A stretch of DNA of 5,791 bases from assembly GCA_020025885.1 (NCBI GenBank), contig JAHHRJ010000083.1, positions 1 to 5,791 on the forward strand, given 5' to 3'. Shown one piece after another: positions 1 through 5,746 of this stretch. Under the pieces are notes generated by a model. That model did not search any database and had not been told where the DNA came from. It was given only the letters and a program-made list of their open reading frames with translations. The position numbers and the translations under genes were made by a program. Position 1 is the stretch's first letter. Each line of letters begins with the position of its first letter. This stretch comes from Butyricicoccus sp. (GTDB taxonomy: Bacteria; Bacillota; Clostridia; Oscillospirales; Butyricicoccaceae).

Positions 1-133
1 TGTAATCTAACAAATTTTTACCATGTGGGTGTCCAACTTGCACTTGCAATTTGCGGAAAATAAATAATTGCTTCTGAAAACTGATAGAAAGAAGAAATTT
101 GTTCCAAAGAAATTGAGGCAGGATAGAAAAATC

Positions 134-230
134 CTTGGTAGGTTAGATTCTCTTAAAAGGAAAGAGAAGTTCTTATTGTGACGAGGGCACGGTAAGGGGG
201 AAAACGCAGATTTTCTTACTCCTTACCAAG
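134..230 (+). promoter_or_regulatory. possible structured leader RNA with alternative pairings
   Basis: Three inverted repeats can be read directly. Positions 148-154 (TTCTCTT) and 162-168 (AAGAGAA) form a perfect 7-bp hairpin with a 7-nt loop. Positions 191-197 (GGTAAGG) and 221-227 (CCTTACC) form a 7-bp stem, with an inner GAAAA/TTTTC stem at 200-204 and 211-215. Alternatively, 134-142 (CTTGGTAGG) can pair with 222-230 (CTTACCAAG) over nine positions, including one G-U pair, enclosing the first hairpin. The last two pairings use the same 3' segment and exclude each other. No known riboswitch or T-box motif was recognised, and no T-run follows, so this is not a classical attenuator. Chance pairing in AT-rich DNA remains quite possible. 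Confidence 0.2.
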
Positions 231-348
231 TATAGTCGAAGGATAGGAAAGTATATGGCAGAGTGGTAATATAAGAGTTTATGCCAATCTTCATGGAAAA
301 TGCGACCCAGAAAGATGATCTCTTGTGTATGAAAATTTTTTAGAGAAT

Positions 349-366
349 GGTTCTTTCTTCTGAACC
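349..366 (+). other. small hairpin just upstream of the spoIIIAA ribosome site
   Basis: GGTTC at 349-353 and GAACC at 362-366 form a 5-bp stem with an 8-nt pyrimidine-rich loop. A short CTTTTG follows. The 3' end of the stem lies about 18 nt before the AGGTG ribosome-binding sequence at 386-390. It is too weak to call a terminator; an mRNA 5'-end structure is possible. Confidence 0.2.
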
Positions 367-397
367 CTTTTGCATAGAGTGAAACAGGTGATGCAAA

Positions 398-1321
398 ATG
401 GACGAACAAAATCAAAGACTGCAAACATATGAACAGGCGATCGCGTGCCTGACACCCAGACTGATGAGCATTGCAAAGACACTTCCAGCAAAATCACAAG
501 AAGCCGCAGAAGAGTTGCGTCTGCGGGCAGGACAGCCTATGCGCTGGGCAGCAAATGGACAAGAACACGATGTTTCGGGTGACATTGTGCATGCGGAAGA
601 ACTGCGGGATACGCTCGCACGCGCCAGTCGTTGGTCGGTACATACGTTTTATGAGCCGATCGCGCAAGGATATTTGCCGCTTGTGGGCGGGCACCGATTG
701 GGGGTATGCGGTACAGTTTCTTTTGCAGATGGAAAGATACAAGGCATTCGTATGGTATCTTCGCTCAGTTTGCGTATTGCAAGAGAGCATAAAGGAGTGG
801 CAGAACCTGTATTGCATGAGATTTGGAACGCAGAACAAGATGTGCAGGGAACGCTCATGTTATCTCCACCAGCCGGAGGAAAGACCACGTTTTTGCGGGA
901 CTGTATTCGTCTGCTTTCCATGCAGGGCATTCGCGTTGGGGTGGTGGATACGCGCGGAGAGATCGCGGCAATGCGTGGTGGTATTCCGCAGTTTGATCTT
1001 GGTGGACACGCAGATGTACTAGATGGCTGTCCGAAGGCGTTGGGGGCGTTGCAGCTTGTGCGCACCATGGCACCGCAGGTACTTGCACTCGATGAAGTGA
1101 CCGATCCTGAAGACTTGGAGGCAATTCGGTATGCAGCAAATTGTGGTGTTACCGTGCTTGCGACCATTCATGCGGCAGGCATAGAAGAGTTAAAGCACAA
1201 ACCTTTATTTCATGCGCTTTATGATTGTGGCGCATTTACCAAACTCGTCACTTTGAAGATGGAAAACGAAACGAGATATTGTACGGTACAGACGTTGGAA
1301 GGAGGAAAAAGCAGATGTTGA
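398..1321 (+). CDS. spoIIIAA: stage III sporulation protein AA, cytosolic secretion-type ATPase
   Basis: SpoIIIAA is the ATPase of the SpoIIIA-SpoIIQ trans-envelope complex. It acts on the cytosolic face of the mother-cell membrane around the forespore and resembles type II/IV secretion ATPases. The protein has 307 residues, the length I recall for the Bacillus subtilis protein. Near the N-terminus are the family blocks EELRLRAG (about 38-45) and GYLPLVGGHRLGVCGT (about 91-106). The Walker A loop is SPPAGGKTT (156-164), and DTRGEIAA (184-191) matches the family D-x-R-x-E-I-A block. Walker B is VLALDE (228-233), and ATIHA (255-259) is the conserved histidine segment. The ATG at 398 follows AGGTG at 386-390 with a 7-nt spacer. 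It is the first gene of the operon, and its last 7 nt overlap spoIIIAB. The first Walker A glycine is serine, a variant I recall from other clostridial SpoIIIAA proteins. Identification is firm. Confidence 0.97.
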   Translation: MDEQNQRLQTYEQAIACLTPRLMSIAKTLPAKSQEAAEELRLRAGQPMRWAANGQEHDVSGDIVHAEELRDTLARASRWSVHTFYEPIAQGYLPLVGGHRLGVCGTVSFADGKIQGIRMVSSLSLRIAREHKGVAEPVLHEIWNAEQDVQGTLMLSPPAGGKTTFLRDCIRLLSMQGIRVGVVDTRGEIAAMRGGIPQFDLGGHADVLDGCPKALGALQLVRTMAPQVLALDEVTDPEDLEAIRYAANCGVTVLATIHAAGIEELKHKPLFHALYDCGAFTKLVTLKMENETRYCTVQTLEGGKSRC

Positions 1322-1833
1322 AAGTACTTGGAGCGTTGCTCGTAATGGGCGCATGCACGACGCTGGGACTTGCAGCACGTACAAAAATGCGGCGGCAGAT
1401 TACCGCACTCTCTGCTATGCTGGATGCGATTTCTTTTTTGCGGGTAGAGATCGAAGGACCACGCACACCGTTGCCTGAACTCATTGATACATTGGCACAC
1501 AGCAAAAATCCAGATCAGAAGCAGTTATTTCGGGAGATGCATCGGCGCATGGAGCGTATGCCGGGGATGTCTCTGGGCTATCACTGGAGTAGCACAGTAC
1601 GTGACTTTGCAGAGGAATTTTGCCTAAGTGAGGAAGCAACTGCAATTTTACGGGATGCATCCTCTTTCTTAGGACGCTATGATGCAGGGCAGCAACTGCA
1701 ATGCCTGCAATATACCGCAGAGCGGTTGGAAGGCTATCGGCAGCAGGCATGTCAAGAATACCAAAAACATGGGAACGTATATCGCACCTGTGGCATTGCA
1801 GCTGGAATCTTTATGGTGCTGATTCTGATGTAA
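1315..1833 (+). CDS. spoIIIAB: stage III sporulation protein AB, GspF-like membrane protein
   Basis: SpoIIIAB is a 172-residue protein of the mother-cell engulfing membrane (about 171 residues in Bacillus, from memory). Its cytosolic part resembles the GspF platform protein of type II secretion, and it probably links the SpoIIIAA ATPase to the membrane complex. A hydrophobic N-terminal segment spans about 3-21. A helical cytosolic domain follows, with the family-like stretch AISFLRVEIEG (38-48) and LGRYDAGQQ (119-127). A second hydrophobic segment at 156-172 ends the protein. The ATG at 1315 is chosen because AAGGAGG at 1299-1305 sits 9 nt upstream. An in-frame ATG at 1225 would add 30 unrelated residues buried in spoIIIAA. 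The 7-nt overlap with spoIIIAA suggests coupled translation. Confidence 0.96.
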   Translation: MLKVLGALLVMGACTTLGLAARTKMRRQITALSAMLDAISFLRVEIEGPRTPLPELIDTLAHSKNPDQKQLFREMHRRMERMPGMSLGYHWSSTVRDFAEEFCLSEEATAILRDASSFLGRYDAGQQLQCLQYTAERLEGYRQQACQEYQKHGNVYRTCGIAAGIFMVLILM

Positions 1834-1846
1834 CAGGAGGCAGGCT

Positions 1847-2041
1847 ATGCAGGTAGATTTGATTTTTAAAATTGCGGCAATCGGAATTTTAGTGGCAGTA
1901 TTCAATCAACTTCTCATTCGCTCTGGACGAGAAGAACAGGCAATGATGACCACGTTGGCAGGATTGATTGTGGTCATGATGGTGCTGGTACAGCAGATCA
2001 GCAACCTCTTTACTCTGATGAAATCGGTCTTTGGGTTTTAG
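1847..2041 (+). CDS. spoIIIAC: stage III sporulation protein AC, small two-helix membrane protein
   Basis: SpoIIIAC is one of the small polytopic subunits of the channel made by the mother cell during engulfment. The 64-residue product has two predicted membrane helices, at about 5-24 and 33-54. The loop between them, RSGREEQAMMTT (about 25-36), is the most conserved part of the family. Length is close to the 68 residues I recall for Bacillus subtilis. The start has a strong AGGAGG at 1835-1840 with a 6-nt spacer, 13 nt after the spoIIIAB stop. Its TAG stop is immediately followed by, and shares one base with, a possible GTG start of spoIIIAD, a stop-restart arrangement. Confidence 0.96.
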   Translation: MQVDLIFKIAAIGILVAVFNQLLIRSGREEQAMMTTLAGLIVVMMVLVQQISNLFTLMKSVFGF

Positions 2042-2043
2042 TG

Positions 2044-2433
2044 ATGGGACAGCTTGGTATGTGGATTGGGGCGGCGCTGGCAGCTGCTGTGCTTGCGCTG
2101 GTACTCAAAAAGGACAGCCCAGCCCTTGCATTTTTGGTCGGGCTTGCAGGTGTGATCTGTCTTCTATGGGGGATGTTAGAACCAGTTGGACAGCTGGTAG
2201 GCTCTGTGCGGCGTGTACTGCATACATTGGAAGGCACACAAACCATCTATATTCCTGTCATGAAAGCGGTAGGCATCGCACTTGTCGTGCGTGTAGCAGG
2301 CGCAATCTGTCAGGACGCGGGACAGGCAGCACTGGCAGCACAGCTTGAAATTGCAGGCACGGTTGCGGCGATCATCGTCTGTTTACCGCTGCTAGAGCAA
2401 GTATTCACGGTAGTTTCCTGCATGATTGTGTAA
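2044..2433 (+). CDS. spoIIIAD: stage III sporulation protein AD, polytopic membrane protein
   Basis: SpoIIIAD is a membrane component of the SpoIIIA channel, paired with SpoIIIAC in all known operons. From the ATG at 2044 it has 129 residues and about four hydrophobic segments (near 3-21, 28-48, 71-93 and 102-127). The family signature is GAICQDAGQAALAAQLEIAG, just before the last helix. The start is uncertain by one codon: the junction reads TAGTGATG, so GTG at 2041 would give 130 residues. The ribosome site is poor (GGG at 2033-2035), so initiation probably depends on ribosomes finishing spoIIIAC. ATG is preferred because it is the stronger codon and has better spacing (8 nt). Confidence 0.94.
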   Translation: MGQLGMWIGAALAAAVLALVLKKDSPALAFLVGLAGVICLLWGMLEPVGQLVGSVRRVLHTLEGTQTIYIPVMKAVGIALVVRVAGAICQDAGQAALAAQLEIAGTVAAIIVCLPLLEQVFTVVSCMIV

Positions 2434-2453
2434 AGCGAAAGGCGGAACGGAAT

Positions 2454-3569
2454 ATGAAAGGCAGATGGAATGCGAAAAGACTTGTGGGCATATTGATAGG
2501 GTTTTTATTGTTTACCGGACAGGCGGTAGCGACACCACTTGATACCGCACAGGAACTAGCAAGAGAGCAGACAAAGACGGTGACGGACTCTTTGACAGGG
2601 GAAGCAGCGCAGTTTATGAAGGATATCCCGATGGATGGGGATTTGAGTGATGCGGCACTGACTTTGTTGGAACGAGCGGGCGCGCAGGGCAAGACGGTAT
2701 GGCGGGCGGCACTCGGCAGTTTGGGAAAACTCCTGATTATTGCGGTTACTTGCGGACTGCTGCAAGGCGTACAGGCTGTCTCTGGTGGGTTGCCAGTCGT
2801 AACGCTGGCAGGTGCACTTGGCATGACAGGCGTATTTTTCGGGGATCTCTTTGGCATGATGACACTTTGCCGCAATACCCTGCATGAAGTGTCCGTATTT
2901 TCAAAAGCAATGATCCCAGTGATGGCGGGTGCGGTTTCTTTGACTGGTGCGCCCACAACGGCAACCATTTTGCAGGGGATTACACTATTTTCCTTTGATT
3001 TATTCATCCGCTTTATTATGGAATTGCTTTTGCCCGCGGTTGGCATTTACATTGCAATTTTGACGGTAGATACAGCAATTGGAGGCGGTCTGCTGGGACG
3101 TATGGCTGGCTTTGTCAAGTGGGCGATCACAGGCAGTATGAAAGTAACGCTTACGCTGTTTGTTGCGTACTTAACCATTTCTGGTGTGATTGGCGGCAGT
3201 GCAGATGCGCTTGCGGTCAAGACAGCAAAATTTGCGGTATCTGGGTCGGTGCCGGTCGTTGGTGGGATCATATCTGATGCAGCAGAGTCTATGCTGGCAG
3301 GCGCAGTTCTCATTCGCAATACGGTGGGAGTTGTTGGTATGTTATGCATTCTGGCGATCTGTTTGCTTCCGTTCTTGCGTGTTGGATGCAATTACTTGTT
3401 GTTTAAAGCAGGCGGCGCAGTTTTGACACCCATTTGCGGCGGTGCACTGGCGGGGCTGGTGTCAGGGCTTTCGGACAGCATGGGACTGATGTTGGGAATG
3501 CTCGGAACTTGTTCTGCAATTTTATTCTTTGAATTGGTCTTTTCCGTTATGATGGTGAATCCAATATGA
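2454..3569 (+). CDS. spoIIIAE: stage III sporulation protein AE, polytopic membrane protein with signal peptide
   Basis: SpoIIIAE is the largest membrane subunit of the SpoIIIA complex and the candidate membrane pore or permease-like part. The product has 371 residues (about 399 in Bacillus, from memory). A basic N-terminus (KGRWNAKR) and hydrophobic core (about 10-22) are followed by a plausible signal-peptidase site, AVA before TP at about 27. After a roughly 60-residue extracytoplasmic segment come several hydrophobic helices (about 91-109, 114-136, 152-162, 183-206, 230-247, 289-308 and 347-367). The conserved block SGSVPVVGGIISDAAESML (about 263-281), then the IRNTVGVVG stretch, is the family hallmark. 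A modest purine-rich AAAGGCGG at 2438-2445 serves as ribosome site. The ATGA junction at 3566-3569 overlaps the next gene by 4 nt. Confidence 0.96.
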   Translation: MKGRWNAKRLVGILIGFLLFTGQAVATPLDTAQELAREQTKTVTDSLTGEAAQFMKDIPMDGDLSDAALTLLERAGAQGKTVWRAALGSLGKLLIIAVTCGLLQGVQAVSGGLPVVTLAGALGMTGVFFGDLFGMMTLCRNTLHEVSVFSKAMIPVMAGAVSLTGAPTTATILQGITLFSFDLFIRFIMELLLPAVGIYIAILTVDTAIGGGLLGRMAGFVKWAITGSMKVTLTLFVAYLTISGVIGGSADALAVKTAKFAVSGSVPVVGGIISDAAESMLAGAVLIRNTVGVVGMLCILAICLLPFLRVGCNYLLFKAGGAVLTPICGGALAGLVSGLSDSMGLMLGMLGTCSAILFFELVFSVMMVNPI

Positions 3570-4039
3570 TAGAGCTATTTCGGAGTCTACTGATTGGGGT
3601 CGCGGCGGCAGCACTCTGCGGCAGTGCGGCAGTTCTATTTGCCAAAGGTAAGGCGATGCAGGAGGTCTTACGACTTGCAACTGGTATTGCGATCTTGTTG
3701 GCGGTTTTACAGCCGTTGTCCCAGTTTCGCTTGCCGAATCCGTTTGGGCATGGTGTAAAGCAAGCACAGGAAGTTGTGCTGGAGCATGGCGAGACCGAAC
3801 AGGCACTTGCACAGGCAGCGGCACAACAAGTCGAGACCTATGTGGAACAGCGAGCGGGGCAACTGGGCATTCCGTGCACCGCACAACTGACGCTGACACA
3901 AGACGCAGAGGGGAAAACATTGGTAACAGGGGTGCAGCTGAGTTGTAGCCAAACAGCAGACATACAGGCACTTTCTCAAATGCTTGCAGCTGAATGTGGA
4001 ATACCAAAGGAGCTTCAAACATGGAACTGGACAGATTAA
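3566..4039 (+). CDS. spoIIIAF: stage III sporulation protein AF, ring-building membrane protein
   Basis: SpoIIIAF is anchored by two N-terminal membrane helices, and its C-terminal domain lies between the mother-cell and forespore membranes. That domain belongs to the ring-building motif (RBM) class also found in SpoIIIAG and AH and in secretion-system rings. The product has 157 residues, shorter than the roughly 206 of Bacillus. Helices span about 5-26 and 34-51 (the second ending in AVLQPL). A charged helical stretch, 64-100, leads into an alternating strand-helix region ending at residue 157. The start overlaps spoIIIAE as ATGA, with only GGTGA at 3554-3558 as ribosome site, so coupling is likely. 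AF is the least conserved protein of the set, so the call rests on topology plus operon position. Confidence 0.9.
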   Translation: MIELFRSLLIGVAAAALCGSAAVLFAKGKAMQEVLRLATGIAILLAVLQPLSQFRLPNPFGHGVKQAQEVVLEHGETEQALAQAAAQQVETYVEQRAGQLGIPCTAQLTLTQDAEGKTLVTGVQLSCSQTADIQALSQMLAAECGIPKELQTWNWTD

Positions 4040-4566
4040 AACAACAGATTACGGTACAGCTTGGGAGGATCGTTCCAAGCCTTGTCAAATACAAGTATGC
4101 ACTGATTGTACTGTTGGTGGGTATTTTATTGCTGTATGTGGGGGGAGGTGCAAGAGATAAACCACAAATGCCACAAAAACAGACAGAAGAAGCATCGAAC
4201 TTTGAACTAACATCGTTTGAAGAGCGACTGGAAAGTAAGCTCGCACAAATTGCAGGAGTTGGACGCGTGGAACTGATGTTATCGCTCGAGCAGAGCAGTG
4301 AATCGATTTACGCCTCCAATATTCGGCAGGCAGAGCATGGGGGAGAAAATAATGGTTCGTATGAAAGTACACTATCCACAGTATCCGATGGAAGCTATGG
4401 AGAACAGCCTGTGCGGATTAAAGAAACCTGCCCAACATTTCGCGGGGCGGTTATTCTGTGTGACGGAGCGCAGGACAGCAATGTACGGCTTGCGGTCACA
4501 CAGGCGGTTCGTGCGGTGTGCGGACTGAGCACAGACCGCATTTCAGTGATTCAAATGGAACAATGA
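4021..4566 (+). CDS. spoIIIAG: stage III sporulation protein AG, channel ring protein
   Basis: SpoIIIAG forms the large oligomeric ring of the feeding-tube channel in the intermembrane space. The product has 181 residues: a short cytosolic N-terminus, one membrane helix (about 26-41) followed by a GGG turn, a polar linker, and a ring-building domain from about 65 to the end. In that domain, EERLESKLAQIAGVGRVELML (66-86, helix then strand) is separated from RGAVILCDGA (141-150) by about 50 residues. This gap matches the inserted beta-rich segment seen in Bacillus SpoIIIAG. The final helix and strand are at about 153-169 and 173-180. ATG at 4021 is chosen because AAAGGAG at 4006-4012 lies 8 nt upstream. 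An in-frame ATG at 3994 would add nine residues and lacks this site. The gene overlaps spoIIIAF by 19 nt. Confidence 0.95.
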   Translation: MELDRLKQQITVQLGRIVPSLVKYKYALIVLLVGILLLYVGGGARDKPQMPQKQTEEASNFELTSFEERLESKLAQIAGVGRVELMLSLEQSSESIYASNIRQAEHGGENNGSYESTLSTVSDGSYGEQPVRIKETCPTFRGAVILCDGAQDSNVRLAVTQAVRAVCGLSTDRISVIQMEQ

Positions 4567-4582
4567 TAGGAGGTTTTTTATT

Positions 4583-5134
4583 ATGGCAACAGGGAAGAAA
4601 CGCGGTGTGGTGTATGGCGTCATTGGTGTTATGCTGTGCGTTGCGGTGTATCTCAATTGGAGCTATGTACAATCACCAGATGAACTGCTGGTGGCAGGAC
4701 AGGCGAAAAACGAGCTCAATGGTGCATCCGTTATGCAGGAGGGTGACACGGGTGCAGAGGCAAGCCAGGTGGTTTCTGGAAGTGATTACTTTGCACAGTC
4801 TCGTCTGACCAGGGAACAGGCAAGGGATGAGGCAATCAGTATTTTACAAACCAGCTTGCAAGATGAAAAATCCGATAACAAGACAAAGGAGGATGCGGCA
4901 GGGCAGATTTCACGCCTTGCAGATGATTCGGTAACAGAAGCACGGGTAGAAAGTCTGATCAAGGCAAAAGGCTATGCCGATGCGGTCGTGTTCGTGAGCG
5001 AGGGTGCAGTGAATGTGATCGTACAGCCGCCAGAAAAGGGCTTTGAAGCGCAGGATGCCGCAGTGGTACGTGATATTGTGGTCAGTGAAACAGGGGCAAG
5101 TGCAGATCAAATTAAAATCGTGGAGGCAGCTTGA
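4583..5134 (+). CDS. spoIIIAH: stage III sporulation protein AH, SpoIIQ-binding ring protein
   Basis: SpoIIIAH is anchored in the mother-cell membrane. In Bacillus its extracellular domain binds forespore SpoIIQ, joining the two membranes and contributing to engulfment and the channel. The product has 183 residues: a membrane helix at about 9-28, a variable polar linker, then the family block DYFAQSRLTREQARDEAISI (68-87). A ring-building domain runs from about 116 to 182 in helix-strand-strand-helix-strand order: SVTEARVESLIKAKGY, DAVVFVSEG, AVNVIVQPP, a helix at about 155-171, and DQIKIVEA. The ribosome site AGGAGGT at 4568-4574 lies 8 nt before ATG, 16 nt after the spoIIIAG stop. The TTGA at its stop codon is also the beginning of the -35 element of the next gene's first promoter. 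No terminator follows it. Confidence 0.96.
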   Translation: MATGKKRGVVYGVIGVMLCVAVYLNWSYVQSPDELLVAGQAKNELNGASVMQEGDTGAEASQVVSGSDYFAQSRLTREQARDEAISILQTSLQDEKSDNKTKEDAAGQISRLADDSVTEARVESLIKAKGYADAVVFVSEGAVNVIVQPPEKGFEAQDAAVVRDIVVSETGASADQIKIVEAA

Positions 5135-5159
5135 CCCCAAAACACAGGCGTATTATAAT
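5131..5159 (+). promoter_or_regulatory. sigma-A-type promoter P1 for the Asp23/Gls24 gene
   Basis: TTGACC at 5131-5136 (5 of 6 to consensus) and TATAAT at 5154-5159 (6 of 6) are separated by exactly 17 nt. The -35 box overlaps the spoIIIAH stop codon at 5132-5134. Transcription would start near 5166, about 75 nt before the Asp23/Gls24 start codon. It would allow vegetative expression independent of the sporulation operon. Confidence 0.8.
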
Positions 5160-5187
5160 TGCACTTTTCAAAGATTCATGCTATAAT
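5159..5187 (+). promoter_or_regulatory. sigma-A-type promoter P2 with extended -10 for the Asp23/Gls24 gene
   Basis: TTGCAC at 5159-5164 (4 of 6) and TATAAT at 5182-5187 (6 of 6) are spaced by exactly 17 nt. A TG at 5179-5180, one base before the -10 box, makes it an extended -10 promoter. Its first base is the last base of the P1 -10 box. Transcription would start near 5194. Confidence 0.8.
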
Positions 5188-5242
5188 ACAGCTACAAATG
5201 TTTTTTCAAGAGTTTGAATTTGCTCTAAAGGAGTGTAGCAGT

Positions 5243-5653
5243 ATGGCAGAACATAAAGACTATTGGGTTACCTCTGGTGATCAGGGGACCATCAAAATTT
5301 CTGAGGATGTTGTGGCTTCCATTGCAGCACGCGCTGCCACAGAAACCGACGGCGTGAGCGGTCTGTGCTCCGGTCTCACCACAGAGATCGCAAGCCTGCT
5401 GGGAAAGAAGAATCTGAACCGCGGTGTGCGTGTGCAGATCGGTGAGCAGGACACTGTGGAGGTAGAGCTCAGCGTTTTGGTTAAGTTTGGCAAGAGCGTT
5501 GGCGAGGTTGCAGCAGAAGTACAGCGGGCAGCAAAGGCGTCTATTGAGTCTATGACCGGACTCAAGGCAACCGCTGTAAACGTCATTGTAGGCGGTGTAT
5601 CCTTTGACCCGCCAAAAACAGTCGAGGATGTCCTTGCACCGGTTGAGGGATAA
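5243..5653 (+). CDS. Asp23/Gls24 family envelope stress response protein
   Basis: The 136-residue product belongs to the Asp23/Gls24 (DUF322) family. These are small cytosolic or membrane-associated proteins linked to envelope stress and, for Bacillus YqhY, to fatty-acid metabolism balance. The family pattern is clear: GTIKISEDVVASIAARAATE (15-34) leading to DGVSGL, the strand GVRVQI (61-66), VEVELSVLVKFG (72-83) with the following helix through about 105, and LKATAVNVIVGGVSF (107-121). ATG at 5243 follows AAAGGAG at 5227-5233 by 9 nt. A TTG far upstream in frame lies inside the promoters and is rejected. Codon choice leans to AAG, GAG, CTG and ATC more than in the spoIIIA genes, as expected for a more highly expressed housekeeping gene. 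It likely corresponds to yqhY, but several paralogues exist, so no symbol is given. Confidence 0.93.
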   Translation: MAEHKDYWVTSGDQGTIKISEDVVASIAARAATETDGVSGLCSGLTTEIASLLGKKNLNRGVRVQIGEQDTVEVELSVLVKFGKSVGEVAAEVQRAAKASIESMTGLKATAVNVIVGGVSFDPPKTVEDVLAPVEG

Positions 5654-5711
5654 GCAAAAATCGTACACAAAAGACCCGTATAAGGGATGAAACACGGATA
5701 CGTACAAATAT

Positions 5712-5740
5712 AAAGGGGCGCAGAATACGCGCCCCTTTTT
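5712..5740 (+). terminator. intrinsic terminator after the Asp23/Gls24 gene
   Basis: GGGGCGC at 5715-5721 and GCGCCCC at 5729-5735 form a perfect 7-bp GC-rich stem with a 7-nt loop. It is extended by AAA/TTT pairs and followed by five T residues (5736-5740). It lies about 60 nt after the stop codon and ends transcription from P1, P2 and any readthrough from spoIIIA. On the opposite strand the T-run is only three bases, so it would be weak there. Confidence 0.92.
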
Positions 5741-5746
5741 ATCAAA

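Larger units (their letters stand above)
1..397. other. AT-rich non-coding region upstream of spoIIIAA
   Basis: No convincing gene is visible in these 397 bases. The only open frames are short minus-strand ones (about 70-85 codons) with no recognisable motif, and they run into the start of spoIIIAA. Base composition is clearly more AT-rich than the operon. The region should contain the operon promoter. By analogy with Bacillus subtilis this would be a mother-cell sigma-E promoter, but no pair of -35 and -10 elements with acceptable spacing was found. Several inverted repeats are present: 148-154 with 162-168, 191-197 with 221-227, 134-142 with 222-230, and 349-353 with 362-366. The gene that usually lies upstream is outside the window. 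Confidence 0.6.

Noticed and set aside
38..66. Possible sigma-A promoter TTGCAC-17-TAAATA
   Set aside because: The -10 box matches only 3 of 6 positions, and nothing downstream supports a start there.
231..236. TATAGT as a sigma-A -10 box
   Set aside because: No -35-like hexamer occurs 16-18 nt upstream (AGATTT or neighbours).
173..424. Minus-strand open frame of 83 codons in the upstream region
   Set aside because: It overlaps the start of spoIIIAA, has no recognisable motif, and its composition looks like AT-rich non-coding DNA.
649..1167. Minus-strand open frame of 172 codons opposite spoIIIAA
   Set aside because: It lies wholly within spoIIIAA with its Walker motifs on the + strand; an antisense shadow.
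1225..1314. N-terminal extension of SpoIIIAB from the ATG at 1225
   Set aside because: The extra 30 residues lie inside spoIIIAA and resemble no family sequence; the ATG at 1315 has a strong ribosome site and gives the expected length.
2405..3046. Minus-strand open frame of 213 codons opposite spoIIIAE
   Set aside because: It is antisense to a clear SpoIIIAE coding region, is rich in Pro, Ser, Ala and Thr as expected for a reverse-complement shadow, and matches no family.
5159..5242. N-terminal extension of the Asp23/Gls24 protein from TTG at 5159
   Set aside because: It would place the coding start inside the P1 and P2 promoter elements; the ATG at 5243 has AAAGGAG at 9 nt and fits the family.
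5662..5706. CGTACA direct repeats 39 bp apart and a 5-bp CGTAT/ATACG inverted repeat
   Set aside because: Too short to distinguish from chance; the adjacent GC-rich terminator explains the region.
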